64,000 nt of DNA from JALZKA01 sp963753385 (GTDB taxonomy: Bacteria; Actinomycetota; Thermoleophilia; Solirubrobacterales; 70-9), in NCBI GenBank assembly GCA_963753385.1, contig CAVWCC010000010.1:248001-312000 (forward strand). Reading direction: 5' to 3'. The translations under genes and the position numbers were made by a program. This document shows, piece after piece, positions 43,168 through 51,191 of the stretch (positions are counted from its first letter, which is position 1; the number at the start of each line of letters is the position of its first letter). A model generated the notes under the pieces. The model saw only the letters and a program-made list of their open reading frames with translations. It was not told the origin of the DNA and made no database searches.

Positions 43168-43954
43168 GGCCGTAGCCCCTCCCGCCCGAGACGATCTTGA
43201 CCGCGGCGAGGAGCGCGGCTGAGAATCCCACCAGCACCGCCGACAGCGCCAGGGCGCCGGTCAGGTCGCTGCCGTACAGCTCGACGATCGCCAGCGGCGC
43301 CGTCTGCGTGATCCCCTGGAAAGAGCCCGCGAATACCAGCGTCGCGCCGAACTCGCCCAGGGCGCGGCCCCAGGCCAGCGCCCCGCCGGTGACCAGGCCG
43401 GGCGCCGAGGCGGGGATCGCGACACGGCCGAACGCACGGGCCTCCGAGTCGCCCAGGGTGCGCGCCGCCTCGAGCCAGGTCGGTTCGAGCGCCTCGAACG
43501 CCGCCTGCGCCTGGCGGACGTAGAACGGGCTCGCGACAAACGTGAGCGCGACAATTACCCCGGCCGTCTCGAACACGAGCTGGACACCCGCGTCCTCGAT
43601 CAGGCCGCCGATCAGGCCATCGGGCCCGAGCGCCACCAGGAGCCCCAGGCCGGCGACCGCCGGCGGGAGCACAAGCGGCAGCTCGATCAGGGTGATGGCC
43701 GCGGCTCGCCCGCGGAAGCGCCGTGTGGCGAGCAGGTAGGCGACCGGCGTTCCGATAAGCACGATCAGCGCAAGCGCCGATACGGAGCAGACGAGGCTGA
43801 GCCGGAGCGCGTCGAGGGTCGTCTCGTCGCCGAGCGCGTCCCAGAGCTCGGCCGGGCCGGCCTCGAGGAAGATCGCCGCGACCGGCACGGTCAGGAACGC
43901 GAGCGCAAGGACCAGCAGCCCGGCCAGGACGGCAGGGAACGCGCGTGCGCTCAA
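43154..43954 (-). CDS. modB: Molybdate ABC transporter permease ModB
   Basis: This 266-residue permease has about six membrane helices (FPAVLAGLLVLALAFLTVPV first) and the binding-protein-dependent-transport EAA loop EAARTLGDSEARAFGRVAIP. Additional helices: LVLPPAVAGLGLLVALG, VALTFVASPFYVRQA and ALALSAVLVGFSAALLAAVK. The start is TTG at 43954, overlapping the modA stop by 4 bp. Confidence 0.93.
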   Translation of the reverse strand: MSARAFPAVLAGLLVLALAFLTVPVAAIFLEAGPAELWDALGDETTLDALRLSLVCSVSALALIVLIGTPVAYLLATRRFRGRAAAITLIELPLVLPPAVAGLGLLVALGPDGLIGGLIEDAGVQLVFETAGVIVALTFVASPFYVRQAQAAFEALEPTWLEAARTLGDSEARAFGRVAIPASAPGLVTGGALAWGRALGEFGATLVFAGSFQGITQTAPLAIVELYGSDLTGALALSAVLVGFSAALLAAVKIVSGGRGYGLVVD

Positions 43955-44718
43955 GGCCCGCCGGCTGGCGGGAGGAAGCCGGCGTCGGCGAGGTCTTCCG
44001 CCCCGGGCCCCTCGAGCAATCCGCTGACGAACTCGTCCGCGAGCTCGGAGTTGTCCGACGCGGTGACCACGGCGATCCCGTACGCGACCTCGGGCTCGAG
44101 CTCGGCCGGGAGCTCGATCGCGGTGAGGTCATCGCCCGCCGCGACCACGTCGGTCGCGTAGACGAAGCCGGCATCGGCGGCGCCGGCGACGAGCTTGCCG
44201 ACGATCCCCTTCACCTCGGGCTCCTCGGAGCGGACCGAGTCGAGGATCGCCTCACGCTCGGCGGCGGGCAGCCGATCGAGCACCTCGCGCGTGTAGTCGC
44301 CCACGGGCACCCCCTCGGCACCGATGACCAGGTCGGCCCCGGCGTCGGCGAGGTCGTGCACCGAGCCGATCTCGGAATCCGCCGGCACCGCCAGCACGAG
44401 CTCGTTCCGCGCGAACTGGATCGGCTCCTCGACTAGGTCGTCGGCGTGGAGCGCATCGGGCAGGCTGGTGTTCGCGGAAGCGAACACGTCGACGGGCGCG
44501 CCCGCGCGGATCTGCGCCGCGAGCTCGTCGGAGCCGGCGAACGAATACCGGGCGTCACCCTCGAAGTCCTGGTCGTACGCCTCGAACGCCTCGGTCAGCG
44601 ACGAGGCGGCGGACACTGTGAGCTCGCCGCCCGCCGCCTGATCGTCGTCCGAGTCGTCGCCGCAACTCGCCACCACAAAGGCGAGGAGCGTGAACACGAG
44701 GGCCAGACGTGGCGTCAT
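43951..44718 (-). CDS. modA: Molybdate-binding lipoprotein ModA
   Basis: This 255-residue periplasmic-type binding protein is anchored as a lipoprotein: LALVFTLLAFVVASC has a lipobox with Cys ~19, then an acidic linker. The ModA fold follows: ELTVSAASSLTEAFEAY, YSFAGSDELAAQIRAGAPVDVFASA, VLAVPADSEIGSVHDLA and EVKGIVGKLVAGAADAGFVY, containing the serines and tyrosine expected to hold oxyanion. It overlaps the upstream regulator gene by 4 bp. Confidence 0.94.
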   Translation of the reverse strand: MTPRLALVFTLLAFVVASCGDDSDDDQAAGGELTVSAASSLTEAFEAYDQDFEGDARYSFAGSDELAAQIRAGAPVDVFASANTSLPDALHADDLVEEPIQFARNELVLAVPADSEIGSVHDLADAGADLVIGAEGVPVGDYTREVLDRLPAAEREAILDSVRSEEPEVKGIVGKLVAGAADAGFVYATDVVAAGDDLTAIELPAELEPEVAYGIAVVTASDNSELADEFVSGLLEGPGAEDLADAGFLPPAGGP

Positions 44719-45107
44719 GCGCTGCCCCGGATCACCATCACGGAGGTCGCCTTCACCATTGCGGTCGCCTCGACTCCCGGCTCGAGCCCGAGCTCCTCGA
44801 CCGCGTCGCGGGTGATCGCGGCGGTAACCCGGTGCGGACCGGCCTCGATCTCCACGATCGCCATCACGCCGTCGACCTCGACCGATCTCACGATTCCGGG
44901 GAACCGGTTGCGCGCGGACAACTCGTCGCCCGCCCGGTGGCGCTCTGCCCGGCCGCCGAGGCGGCGCACCTCCGCCAGCGACACCAGCCGCCGGTTGCGG
45001 TCATCACGCGTCGTCTTGATCTTCCCGGCGCGGTCCCAGCGCCGGAGCGTGTCGGCGCTGACGTCGAGCATCCGGGCGGCCTCGCCGAGGGTCACGCGCT
45101 CAGGCAT
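44715..45107 (-). CDS. HTH-TOBE molybdate-responsive regulator (one-component, ModE-like role)
   Basis: This 130-residue protein has a MerR/excisionase-like helix-turn-helix (VTLGEAARMLDVSADTLRRW, RRLVSLAEVRRLGG) followed by a single TOBE/molbindin domain (NRFPGIVRSVEVDGVMAIVE, ending TAMVKATSVMVIRGSA). The layout, DNA-binding plus molybdate-binding module directly before modABC, implies a molybdate-sensing regulator of the operon. It is not a classical two-TOBE ModE. It starts at ATG 45107, 6 bp after moaA. Confidence 0.88.
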   Translation of the reverse strand: MPERVTLGEAARMLDVSADTLRRWDRAGKIKTTRDDRNRRLVSLAEVRRLGGRAERHRAGDELSARNRFPGIVRSVEVDGVMAIVEIEAGPHRVTAAITRDAVEELGLEPGVEATAMVKATSVMVIRGSA

Positions 45108-45113
45108 TGCTGC

Positions 45114-46139
45114 CTAAGCATTACATAGGTACGCGCCTAACCCCCAATCGCGCGTCATGGTCCGCGGCGGCGCCACGAACCCCGGCTCGTTCACGTGGTG
45201 CTTCAGTTCCTTGCGCCAGGCCGCATCTCGGATGATCCCGATCAGGTCCTCGTCGCTCGCCCCGGACCGCAGAGGCTCTCGCAGGTCCGTCTCGCGGATC
45301 GAGAACAGGCAGGTGCGGAGCTTGCCGTCGGCCGTCAGCCGCAGGCGGTTGCAGTCAGCGCAGAACGGCTCCGAGACGGGGTTGATGAACCCGATCTCGC
45401 CGCCGCCCTCGGCGAACCGGTAGACGCGTGCGGTGGCGTGCGGCTCGCGGGGCACGGGGACGAGCTCGTGGCGGGTCTCGATCAGCGCCCGGATCTCTGC
45501 GCCGGTCAGCACCTGGTCCATGTCCCAGGCGCGATCGCCGTCGAGCGGCATGAACTCGATGAACCGGACCTGGTATTCGCTCGAGCGGGCGAGATCGCAG
45601 AAGCGGAAGACCTCGTCCTCGGTGAAGTCGCGCATGGCGACCGCATTCACCTTGATCGGCCGCACGCGCTCGTGCGCCGCGATCGCCGCGAGGCCGCGGA
45701 GCACCTGTGGCAGCGCGTCGCGGCGCGTGATCTCGTGGAAGCGGTCGCGCGCCAGCGCGTCGATCGAGACGTTGATCCGGTCGATCCCGGCGGCGACCAG
45801 GGCGTCCGCGTCGCGCTCCAGCAGGTAGCCGTTGGTGGTAACCGCCAGGTCGCCGATCCCCTCGATCGTGCGAAGCATCGCGACCAGCTTGGGGAACTCG
45901 CGGCGGGCGAGCGGCTCGCCGCCCGTGAGCCGGACGTCGCGGATCCCGAGGGCGACCAGGACCCGCACCAACCGCTCGATCTCCTCGAACGAGAGCAGGT
46001 TGGAGCGGTCGAGCCACTCCATCCCTTCGGCGGGCATGCAGTAGCGGCAGCGGAAGTTGCAGCGGTCGGTGACCGAGACCCGCAGGTCGGTGAGCTCCCT
46101 GCGATGGGCGTCTACCAGCGGCTCGAGTTCCCGGCTCAT
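45114..46139 (-). CDS. moaA: GTP 3',8-cyclase MoaA (C-terminus out of frame)
   Basis: This radical-SAM enzyme starts moco synthesis from GTP. The radical-SAM cluster motif is CNFRCRYCMPAEGMEW; the second, substrate-binding cluster comes from FCADCNRLRLTADGKLRTC. DVRLTGGEPLARREF and TTNGYLLERDADALV are also typical. The protein as read is 341 residues and ends PPRTMTRDWGLGAYLCNA, lacking the catalytic terminal Gly-Gly. In the neighbouring frame the same bases encode RAIGG and a stop at 45137-45139, so a one-base slip just after PPRTM probably hides a normal end. First gene of the moaA-mod operon. Confidence 0.92.
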   Translation of the reverse strand: MSRELEPLVDAHRRELTDLRVSVTDRCNFRCRYCMPAEGMEWLDRSNLLSFEEIERLVRVLVALGIRDVRLTGGEPLARREFPKLVAMLRTIEGIGDLAVTTNGYLLERDADALVAAGIDRINVSIDALARDRFHEITRRDALPQVLRGLAAIAAHERVRPIKVNAVAMRDFTEDEVFRFCDLARSSEYQVRFIEFMPLDGDRAWDMDQVLTGAEIRALIETRHELVPVPREPHATARVYRFAEGGGEIGFINPVSEPFCADCNRLRLTADGKLRTCLFSIRETDLREPLRSGASDEDLIGIIRDAAWRKELKHHVNEPGFVAPPRTMTRDWGLGAYLCNA

Positions 46140-46149
46140 CCAGGGAATG

Positions 46150-46881
46150 ATGACGCCCTGCGAGACTTCGGGCGTGCGCGTGCTCGCGATCGTCCACGAA
46201 CCCGACGCGGGACCGGGGGTTTTCGGGGAGGCGGTCCGGGCCCACGGGGATGAGCTCGACGAGTGGCTGCTGCCCGATGGCGGAACCCCGCCGGCCGACC
46301 CGGCGGGCTACGAAGCGGTGATGACCTTCGGCGGCTCGATGCACGCCGACCAGGAGTCGCAGCACCCGTGGCTCGCCGGCGAGAAGGCGCTGCTGCGCGA
46401 GCTGATCGAGGCCCGGGTGCCGCTGCTCGGCATCTGCCTCGGTTCGCAGCTCGTCGCCGAGGCCGCCGGAGCACCGGTCGAGGCCGCGCCCGAGCCCGAG
46501 ATCGGCTGGTTCCAGGTCGAGCTGACCCCCGAGGGCGTCGCCGACCCGCTGCTGGCCCCGCTGGCGCCGCGCTTCACCGCCTTCCAATGGCACAGCTACC
46601 GCTCGCCGCTGCCCGCCGGCGCGGTCGCGCTCGCCCGAAGCCCGGCCGCGGTGCAGGCGTTCCGGACGGGCGAGCGGGCCTGGGGCATCCAGTTCCACGC
46701 CGAGGTCACGGAGCGCGACGCGATCGGCTGGACCGAGCGCTACGAGGAGGACGAGAAGGCGGTCGAGATCGGCCTCGACCCCGATGAAATGACCGCCTCG
46801 ATCCGCGAGCGGATCGGGACGTGGAACGAGATCGGCCGCGCGCTCTGCGGAAGGTTTCTCGATCTGGCTAGACGGAGATGA
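46150..46881 (+). CDS. Class I glutamine amidotransferase domain protein
   Basis: This ~243-residue stand-alone amidotransferase of the GMP-synthase-like group has nucleophile cysteine in LLGICLGSQLVAEAAG and catalytic histidine in WGIQFHAEVTERD with the following acid. FGGSMHADQESQHPWLAGEK precedes the active site. No synthetase domain is attached; such proteins may act on gamma-glutamyl compounds or be amidotransferase subunits. The start could be ATG 46150 or GTG 46174 (VRVLAIVHEPDAG), ~10-35 bp from divergent moaA. Confidence 0.87.
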   Translation: MTPCETSGVRVLAIVHEPDAGPGVFGEAVRAHGDELDEWLLPDGGTPPADPAGYEAVMTFGGSMHADQESQHPWLAGEKALLRELIEARVPLLGICLGSQLVAEAAGAPVEAAPEPEIGWFQVELTPEGVADPLLAPLAPRFTAFQWHSYRSPLPAGAVALARSPAAVQAFRTGERAWGIQFHAEVTERDAIGWTERYEEDEKAVEIGLDPDEMTASIRERIGTWNEIGRALCGRFLDLARRR

Positions 46882-46888
46882 GGAGAAC

Positions 46889-47527
46889 ATGGGAATCGTG
46901 AGGTGCCACATCTCGGTGTCGGTCGACGGCTACGTCGCCGGCCCCAACCAGAGCCTCGAGGACCCGCTCGGCGAGCGTGGCGAGGAGCTTCACGGATGGG
47001 CCGTCGAGCTCGACCGCTGGCGACACGAGCACGGCAAGGAGGGCGGCGTCACGAACGCCTCATCGCCGGTGATGGAGGAGACGATCGCAAACGTCGGCGT
47101 CGAGATCATGGGCCGCGGCAAGTTCGGCGGCGGACCAGGTCCGTGGCCAGAGGATCCTTCGTGGGACGGCTGGTGGGGCGAGGATCCGCCCTTTCACCAT
47201 CCGGTCTTCGTGCTGACGCATCACGAGCGAGAGCCGCTCACCCTGAGCGATACGACGTTCCACTTCGTCACCGACGGCCCGGAGGCCGCGCTCGAACTGG
47301 CCCGCGAGGCCGCGGGCGACGCGGACGTCATGATCGGCGGCGGCGCCGAGACCATCGACCAGTACCTGCGCCTCGGACTCCTCGACGAGCTCGAGCTCCA
47401 CGTCGCCCCGATCGTCCTCGGCGGCGGCTCGCGCCTCCTCGAGGACGTGGGCGACCTGAAGCTCGAGCAGCTGCGCGCGGTGGAGGCGCCGGGCGTGACG
47501 CACCTGAAGTACCGCGTCGTGAAATAG
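46889..47527 (+). CDS. Dihydrofolate-reductase-like (RibD C-terminal) protein
   Basis: This 212-residue protein has the RibD_C/DHFR-like fold: VRCHISVSVDGYVAGPNQSL at the N-terminus, GVEIMGRGKFGGGPGPW, FVLTHHEREPLTL and ADVMIGGGAETIDQYLRLGL with LHVAPIVLGGGSRLLED. Members use NADPH, but most lack a known substrate. The start ATG follows GATGAGGAGAAC closely. It lies 7 bp after the amidotransferase gene, so they are probably co-transcribed. Confidence 0.88.
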   Translation: MGIVRCHISVSVDGYVAGPNQSLEDPLGERGEELHGWAVELDRWRHEHGKEGGVTNASSPVMEETIANVGVEIMGRGKFGGGPGPWPEDPSWDGWWGEDPPFHHPVFVLTHHEREPLTLSDTTFHFVTDGPEAALELAREAAGDADVMIGGGAETIDQYLRLGLLDELELHVAPIVLGGGSRLLEDVGDLKLEQLRAVEAPGVTHLKYRVVK

Positions 47528-47566
47528 GCCCGGGTTGCATTCCGGCGGCCGATGGTATTTAATGGC

Positions 47567-47582
47567 TCGGTTAATTAACCGA
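47567..47582. promoter_or_regulatory. Palindromic operator ahead of ArsR-SRPBCC genes
   Basis: TCGGTTAATTAACCGA is a perfect 16-bp palindrome, AT-rich in the centre, ending 8 bp before the ArsR start codon. ArsR repressors often bind such sites over their own promoters, so autoregulation is likely. Confidence 0.68.
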
Positions 47583-47590
47583 ACTGTTAG

Positions 47591-47920
47591 ATGCCGAACG
47601 ACCAGCTCAGCCTCACCTTCGCCGCCCTCGCCGATCCGACGAGGCGCTCGATCCTGACCCGCCTCGCCGAGGGCGAGGCAACCGTCAACGAGCTTGCGGA
47701 GCCGTTCCCGGTGAGCAAGCCGGCGATCTCACGTCATCTCAAGGTGCTCGAGCGCGCGGGCCTGATCGTCCGCAGCCGGGAGGCCCAGTGGCGCCCGAGC
47801 CGGCTACAGGCCGACCCGCTCGACGAGGCCGTGGACTGGATGGAAACGCGCAAGCGGACGTGGGAGGCACGGATCGACCGCCTCGACGCGCACCTGCGCT
47901 CGAAAGGAGAGCAAGAGTGA
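47591..47920 (+). CDS. ArsR family regulator
   Basis: This 109-residue winged-helix repressor has LTFAALADPTRRSILTRLAE, EATVNELAEPFPVSKPAISR (recognition helix region) and HLKVLERAGLIVRSREAQWR. No metal-binding CxC motif is present, so it is probably not a metal sensor; this subgroup is typically paired with an SRPBCC/AHSA1 protein, as here. The stop overlaps the next gene's GTG by 4 bp. Confidence 0.9.
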   Translation: MPNDQLSLTFAALADPTRRSILTRLAEGEATVNELAEPFPVSKPAISRHLKVLERAGLIVRSREAQWRPSRLQADPLDEAVDWMETRKRTWEARIDRLDAHLRSKGEQE

Positions 47921-48390
47921 ACGACCCGACCCCAGTCGCCACCGATCAGCAGGTCCTGATCACGCGGATCTTCGAAGCGCCGCGCGCGCTCGTGTTCCGG
48001 GCATGGACCGATCCCGACCAGGTCGCCCTGTGGTTCGGCCCGGAGCACATGGACACGCCGCGCGAGGGAATCCACATCGACCTGCGGGTGGGTGGGCGCT
48101 ACGAGCTCACGATGGTCCGTCCCGGTGGCGAGGGCGAGATGAAGATCGGCTACGAGATCGTCGAGCTCGTCGAGCCGGAGTTGATCGTCCTGCGCTCGGA
48201 TCCAATGCCGCAGGCGGGAATGCACGAGGGCACCGTCGTCCGCGTGGAGCTCCACGACCACGGCGCCAAGACGCGGATGACCCTCAGCGACGGGCCGCTC
48301 CCGGCGGCTGGCCGCGACCACGCCGAAGCCGGCTGGAGCGCCGCCTTCGACAAGCTCGCGACGGTGGTAGCGCCCCGGGGCGCTCCCTAG
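47917..48390 (+). CDS. SRPBCC (AHSA1-like) domain protein
   Basis: This 157-residue START-like protein has ITRIFEAPRALVFRAWTDPD, LWFGPEHMDTPREGIHIDLR and GGRYELTMVRP, with the C-terminal helix GWSAAFDKLATVVAP. The fold makes a hydrophobic ligand pocket; members of ArsR-SRPBCC pairs are of uncertain function. Translationally coupled to the ArsR gene. Confidence 0.9.
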   Translation: MNDPTPVATDQQVLITRIFEAPRALVFRAWTDPDQVALWFGPEHMDTPREGIHIDLRVGGRYELTMVRPGGEGEMKIGYEIVELVEPELIVLRSDPMPQAGMHEGTVVRVELHDHGAKTRMTLSDGPLPAAGRDHAEAGWSAAFDKLATVVAPRGAP

Positions 48391-48403
48391 TAGCCTGCGG
48401 GCG

Positions 48404-49783
48404 ATGAGGAGGCGAGGGGTCTTCGGGGTGGTCGTGGTCGTGGTCGCGCTCTGCCTGCCGGCCGCCGCGGCAGGGAAGGCGTTCAAGGTCACGACGAAGG
48501 CGGACCCCCTACCCGGGGACTGCACCGCCGGGAGCTGCTCGCTGCGCGAAGCTGTCCTCGCCGCCAACGCCCGGCCGGGCAAGGACAGCATCGTCCTGCC
48601 CTCACGCAAGGGCGCGTACAAGCTGAGCCAGCCGAGCAGCAACGAGGACGGCGCGATGGACGGCGACCTCGATATCACGAACGACCCGCTCGACGTGCTC
48701 CACAAGGGCCAGGGCCGAGCGACGATCGATGCCGACGGCACGGACCGCGTGTTCCAGGTTTTTCCCGGGGCACCGACGAGCTTCACGAAGCTGGTCATCC
48801 GCGGCGGCGCAGCTGACGCCGCCAGCCTCGACGGCTCCGGCGGCGGAATCATCGCGCAGGCCGACGTCGCCCTCGTCGCGGTCCAGCTGCTGAGGAATGA
48901 AGCCGTGGACGACGGCGGCGGCATCTCGATCCATAACGACTCGGGGGCATCGCTGACGATCCGGAACAGCGTGGTGACGCGGAATGTGACCGGCGATGAC
49001 GGCGGCGGCGTAGCGATCGAGGAGGACGGTGACGGGGAGGCAACCGGGAAGCTCGTGATCTCGAAGTCGAAGATCACCCGCAACCAAGCGGTCGGCAACT
49101 TCGGTGGCGGGGTCTTCGTCCAGCGCCCGGCGCTGATCACCAAAACGACGATCGACCGCAACCGCGCCGAGAACGCAGCGGGGCTCGGCGTCGAGGACAA
49201 CCCAGCAACGGTCAAGGCCACCGCAATCACCCGCAACGTCGCCACCGATAGCGAGGCGGGCGGGGTCGAGCTCGAGGCGCCCGGGCGACTCGTCAACGTG
49301 ACGATCGCCAACAACCGGGCGGCCGGGGAGGGCGGTGGCATCTGGACCGACGTCGAGGGGAGCCGCCTGAACGGAGTCACCATCAGCGGCAACGTCGCGA
49401 ACACCGGCGACGACGGAGCGACGGGCGGCGGGATCTTCCTGGAGGGCAAGGACTCAGGGATCCGCTTGGACAACACGCTGCTCGCGAAGAACCGTCTCGC
49501 CGAGGGCACCAAGGACACCTGCGATGGAACCGAGCCCACGAGCGGCGGCAGCAACCTCGCCGACAGCGATTCGGCCGATTGTGGGCTCGAGGCAGCGAAG
49601 AAGGATGTCCGAGACAAGCCGGCCGGCATCGGCAAGCTCGGGCGGAACGGCGGCCCGACCGAGACGGTCCCACTTAAGGCTGGCTCGCAGGCGGTCGGCA
49701 AGGCCGGCGGGGACGCGCCCGGTCGCGATCAGCGCGGGGTCAGGCGCAACGACCCCGACATCGGGGCGTACGAGCGCCGCTAG
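48404..49783 (+). CDS. Secreted CSLREA-type parallel beta-helix protein
   Basis: This 459-residue secreted protein has a signal peptide (VFGVVVVVVALCLPAAAAG), then the CSLREA signature GDCTAGSCSLREAVLAANAR, then right-handed beta-helix repeats with NG/NN ladders (DDGGGISIHNDSG, DDGGGVAIEEDGDG, GGGIWTDVEGS, ATGGGIFLEGKDSG). The C-terminus (LGRNGGPTETVPLKAGSQAV, RRNDPDIGAYE) matches the choice-of-anchor Q ending found in many actinobacterial surface proteins. No catalytic residues of a polysaccharide lyase are evident. A related gene stands at the right edge. Confidence 0.88.
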   Translation: MRRRGVFGVVVVVVALCLPAAAAGKAFKVTTKADPLPGDCTAGSCSLREAVLAANARPGKDSIVLPSRKGAYKLSQPSSNEDGAMDGDLDITNDPLDVLHKGQGRATIDADGTDRVFQVFPGAPTSFTKLVIRGGAADAASLDGSGGGIIAQADVALVAVQLLRNEAVDDGGGISIHNDSGASLTIRNSVVTRNVTGDDGGGVAIEEDGDGEATGKLVISKSKITRNQAVGNFGGGVFVQRPALITKTTIDRNRAENAAGLGVEDNPATVKATAITRNVATDSEAGGVELEAPGRLVNVTIANNRAAGEGGGIWTDVEGSRLNGVTISGNVANTGDDGATGGGIFLEGKDSGIRLDNTLLAKNRLAEGTKDTCDGTEPTSGGSNLADSDSADCGLEAAKKDVRDKPAGIGKLGRNGGPTETVPLKAGSQAVGKAGGDAPGRDQRGVRRNDPDIGAYERR

Positions 49784-49916
49784 GCCCCAGCCTCGTCGAC
49801 AGCGCGCAGCGCACCATGCCGGTTGAGATCAGAGCCCGGTTCGTCGAACTCCCCGGAGATTCGGAGGGCAGCATGTGCTGCCTCGATGGTGTTGGCCAGA
49901 CGTTCAACGGGGTTAC

Positions 49917-50339
49917 TCATCCGGGGTCGAAAAACAGCGGCCCCCGTCCGTCGAACGCGAGCTCATGTGCGATCGCGAGGCCCCGCGTGCGTGGGTTCTC
50001 GAGGGTGGCGACCTCGGCCGCCAGGGCGCGCAGCTCTCGCTGGCAGCGACGGATCGCGTCGCGACTCAGCGGCGCCTGAGCCGTGCCGCGCCACGCCGGC
50101 CGGATGGAATCGGCGAGAGCGCGGTTGAGCGCGGTGGCGATCCGGCGCCGGACCCGGGGCCTCCGGAGGCGGTCGGCTCGGAGCCGATGGGCAGGGGTGG
50201 CCGATGGATGAATCCCGGCTGCAAGATCGGCGTCGAGGGTCGGTGCACGTACGATCGCAACGAGCCGTGGGAAGACTCGGCTCCGGGGTGAGCCAGTTCG
50301 ACCTGCAACTCGCTTGGCAATGCCGGGACGGAAAGTCAT
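49917..50339 (-). CDS. Conserved hypothetical protein
   Basis: This is a 140-residue, arginine-rich, mostly helical protein. IRAPTLDADLAAGIHPSATP, HRLRADRLRRPRVRRRIATA and the end RTRGLAIAHELAFDGRGPLF resemble a family of hypothetical proteins I recall from Solirubrobacterales, usually starting with a run of R/P residues and ending GPLY-like. No function is known. The start is uncertain: the listed one is the longest, and an internal start before VRRRIATAL is possible. It is the only plausible gene between 49.8 and 50.4 kb. Confidence 0.5.
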   Translation of the reverse strand: MTFRPGIAKRVAGRTGSPRSRVFPRLVAIVRAPTLDADLAAGIHPSATPAHRLRADRLRRPRVRRRIATALNRALADSIRPAWRGTAQAPLSRDAIRRCQRELRALAAEVATLENPRTRGLAIAHELAFDGRGPLFFDPG

Positions 50340-50434
50340 GTGCGCCTCTCGTCGAACGTCTCAACGACGCCGACCAGACTTCCCGGCACACCTGATTTGA
50401 GGATATCGCCCCCAGCCGGACCACTTGACGGCGG

Positions 50435-51189
50435 CTAGACCTGGCCTGGGGTCAGGTACGCGCCCGAGATCCCCCCGTCGACCATGAAGGTCGTGGCGGT
50501 GACGAAGGTCGAGTCGTCGCGAGGCCAGGAACAGCGCCGCGCGGGCGATCTCCTCGGCCTCGCCGAAGCGGCCCATCGGGATGTGGACGAGGCGCTTGCC
50601 GGCCTTCTCGGGGTCCTTCGCGAACAGCTCCTGCAGGAGCGGGGTGTTGACCGGTCCCGGGCAGAGCGCGTTCACGCGGACGCCGCGGTCGGCGAACTCG
50701 ACGCCGAGCTCGCGCGACATCGAGAGCACCGCGCCCTTCGACGCCGTGTAGGAGATCTGCGAGACGGCCGCGCCCATCACCGCGACGAACGAGGCGGTGT
50801 TGATCACCGACCCCCCCCGCCCTCGACAGATGCGGGATCCCGTGTTTGCAGCACAGGAAGACCGAGCGCACGTTGACGTCCTGGACGCGCTGCCAGGCGT
50901 CGAGCGGCGTCTCGGTCACGGTGGTGTCGTCGTTCGGGTTGATGCCGGCGTTGTTGAACAGGACGTCGACGCGGCCGAGCTCGTCGCGGACCCGCGTCGT
51001 ACAGCGCGCCGACCTGATCCTCGTCGGTCACGTCGGCGTCGATCGCGAGCTCGCCCGCCGTCGCTCTCGCTCGAGGTCGACGCCGACGACGCGCGCACCC
51101 TCCGCGGCGAACACGCGGGCCGACTCGGCGCCGATCCCGCTCGCCGCCCCGGTGATCACGCAGACCTTGCCGTCCAGGCGTCCAGCCAT
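50435..51189 (-). CDS. SDR family oxidoreductase (frameshifted)
   Basis: This ~250-residue short-chain dehydrogenase has NAD motif VCVITGAASGIGAESARVFA, VLFNNAGINP-type segment, and catalytic tyrosine/lysine in SYTASKGAVLSMSRELG, then VNALCPGPVNTPLLQELF; it ends TFMVDGGISGAYLTPGQV. Four frame changes are needed (near 51060, 51000, 50820 and 50520); the one near 50820 lies in a run of eight C. Motifs are intact, so I treat it as a real gene with sequence errors. It follows the aldehyde dehydrogenase by 2 bp and may oxidise or reduce an intermediate of the same amine pathway. Confidence 0.82.
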
Positions 51190-51191
51190 CG

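Noticed and set aside
49784..49916. Possible small gene after the CSLREA protein
   Set aside because: Short frames here have no motif or ribosome binding site; only the minus-strand protein ending at 49917 looks real.
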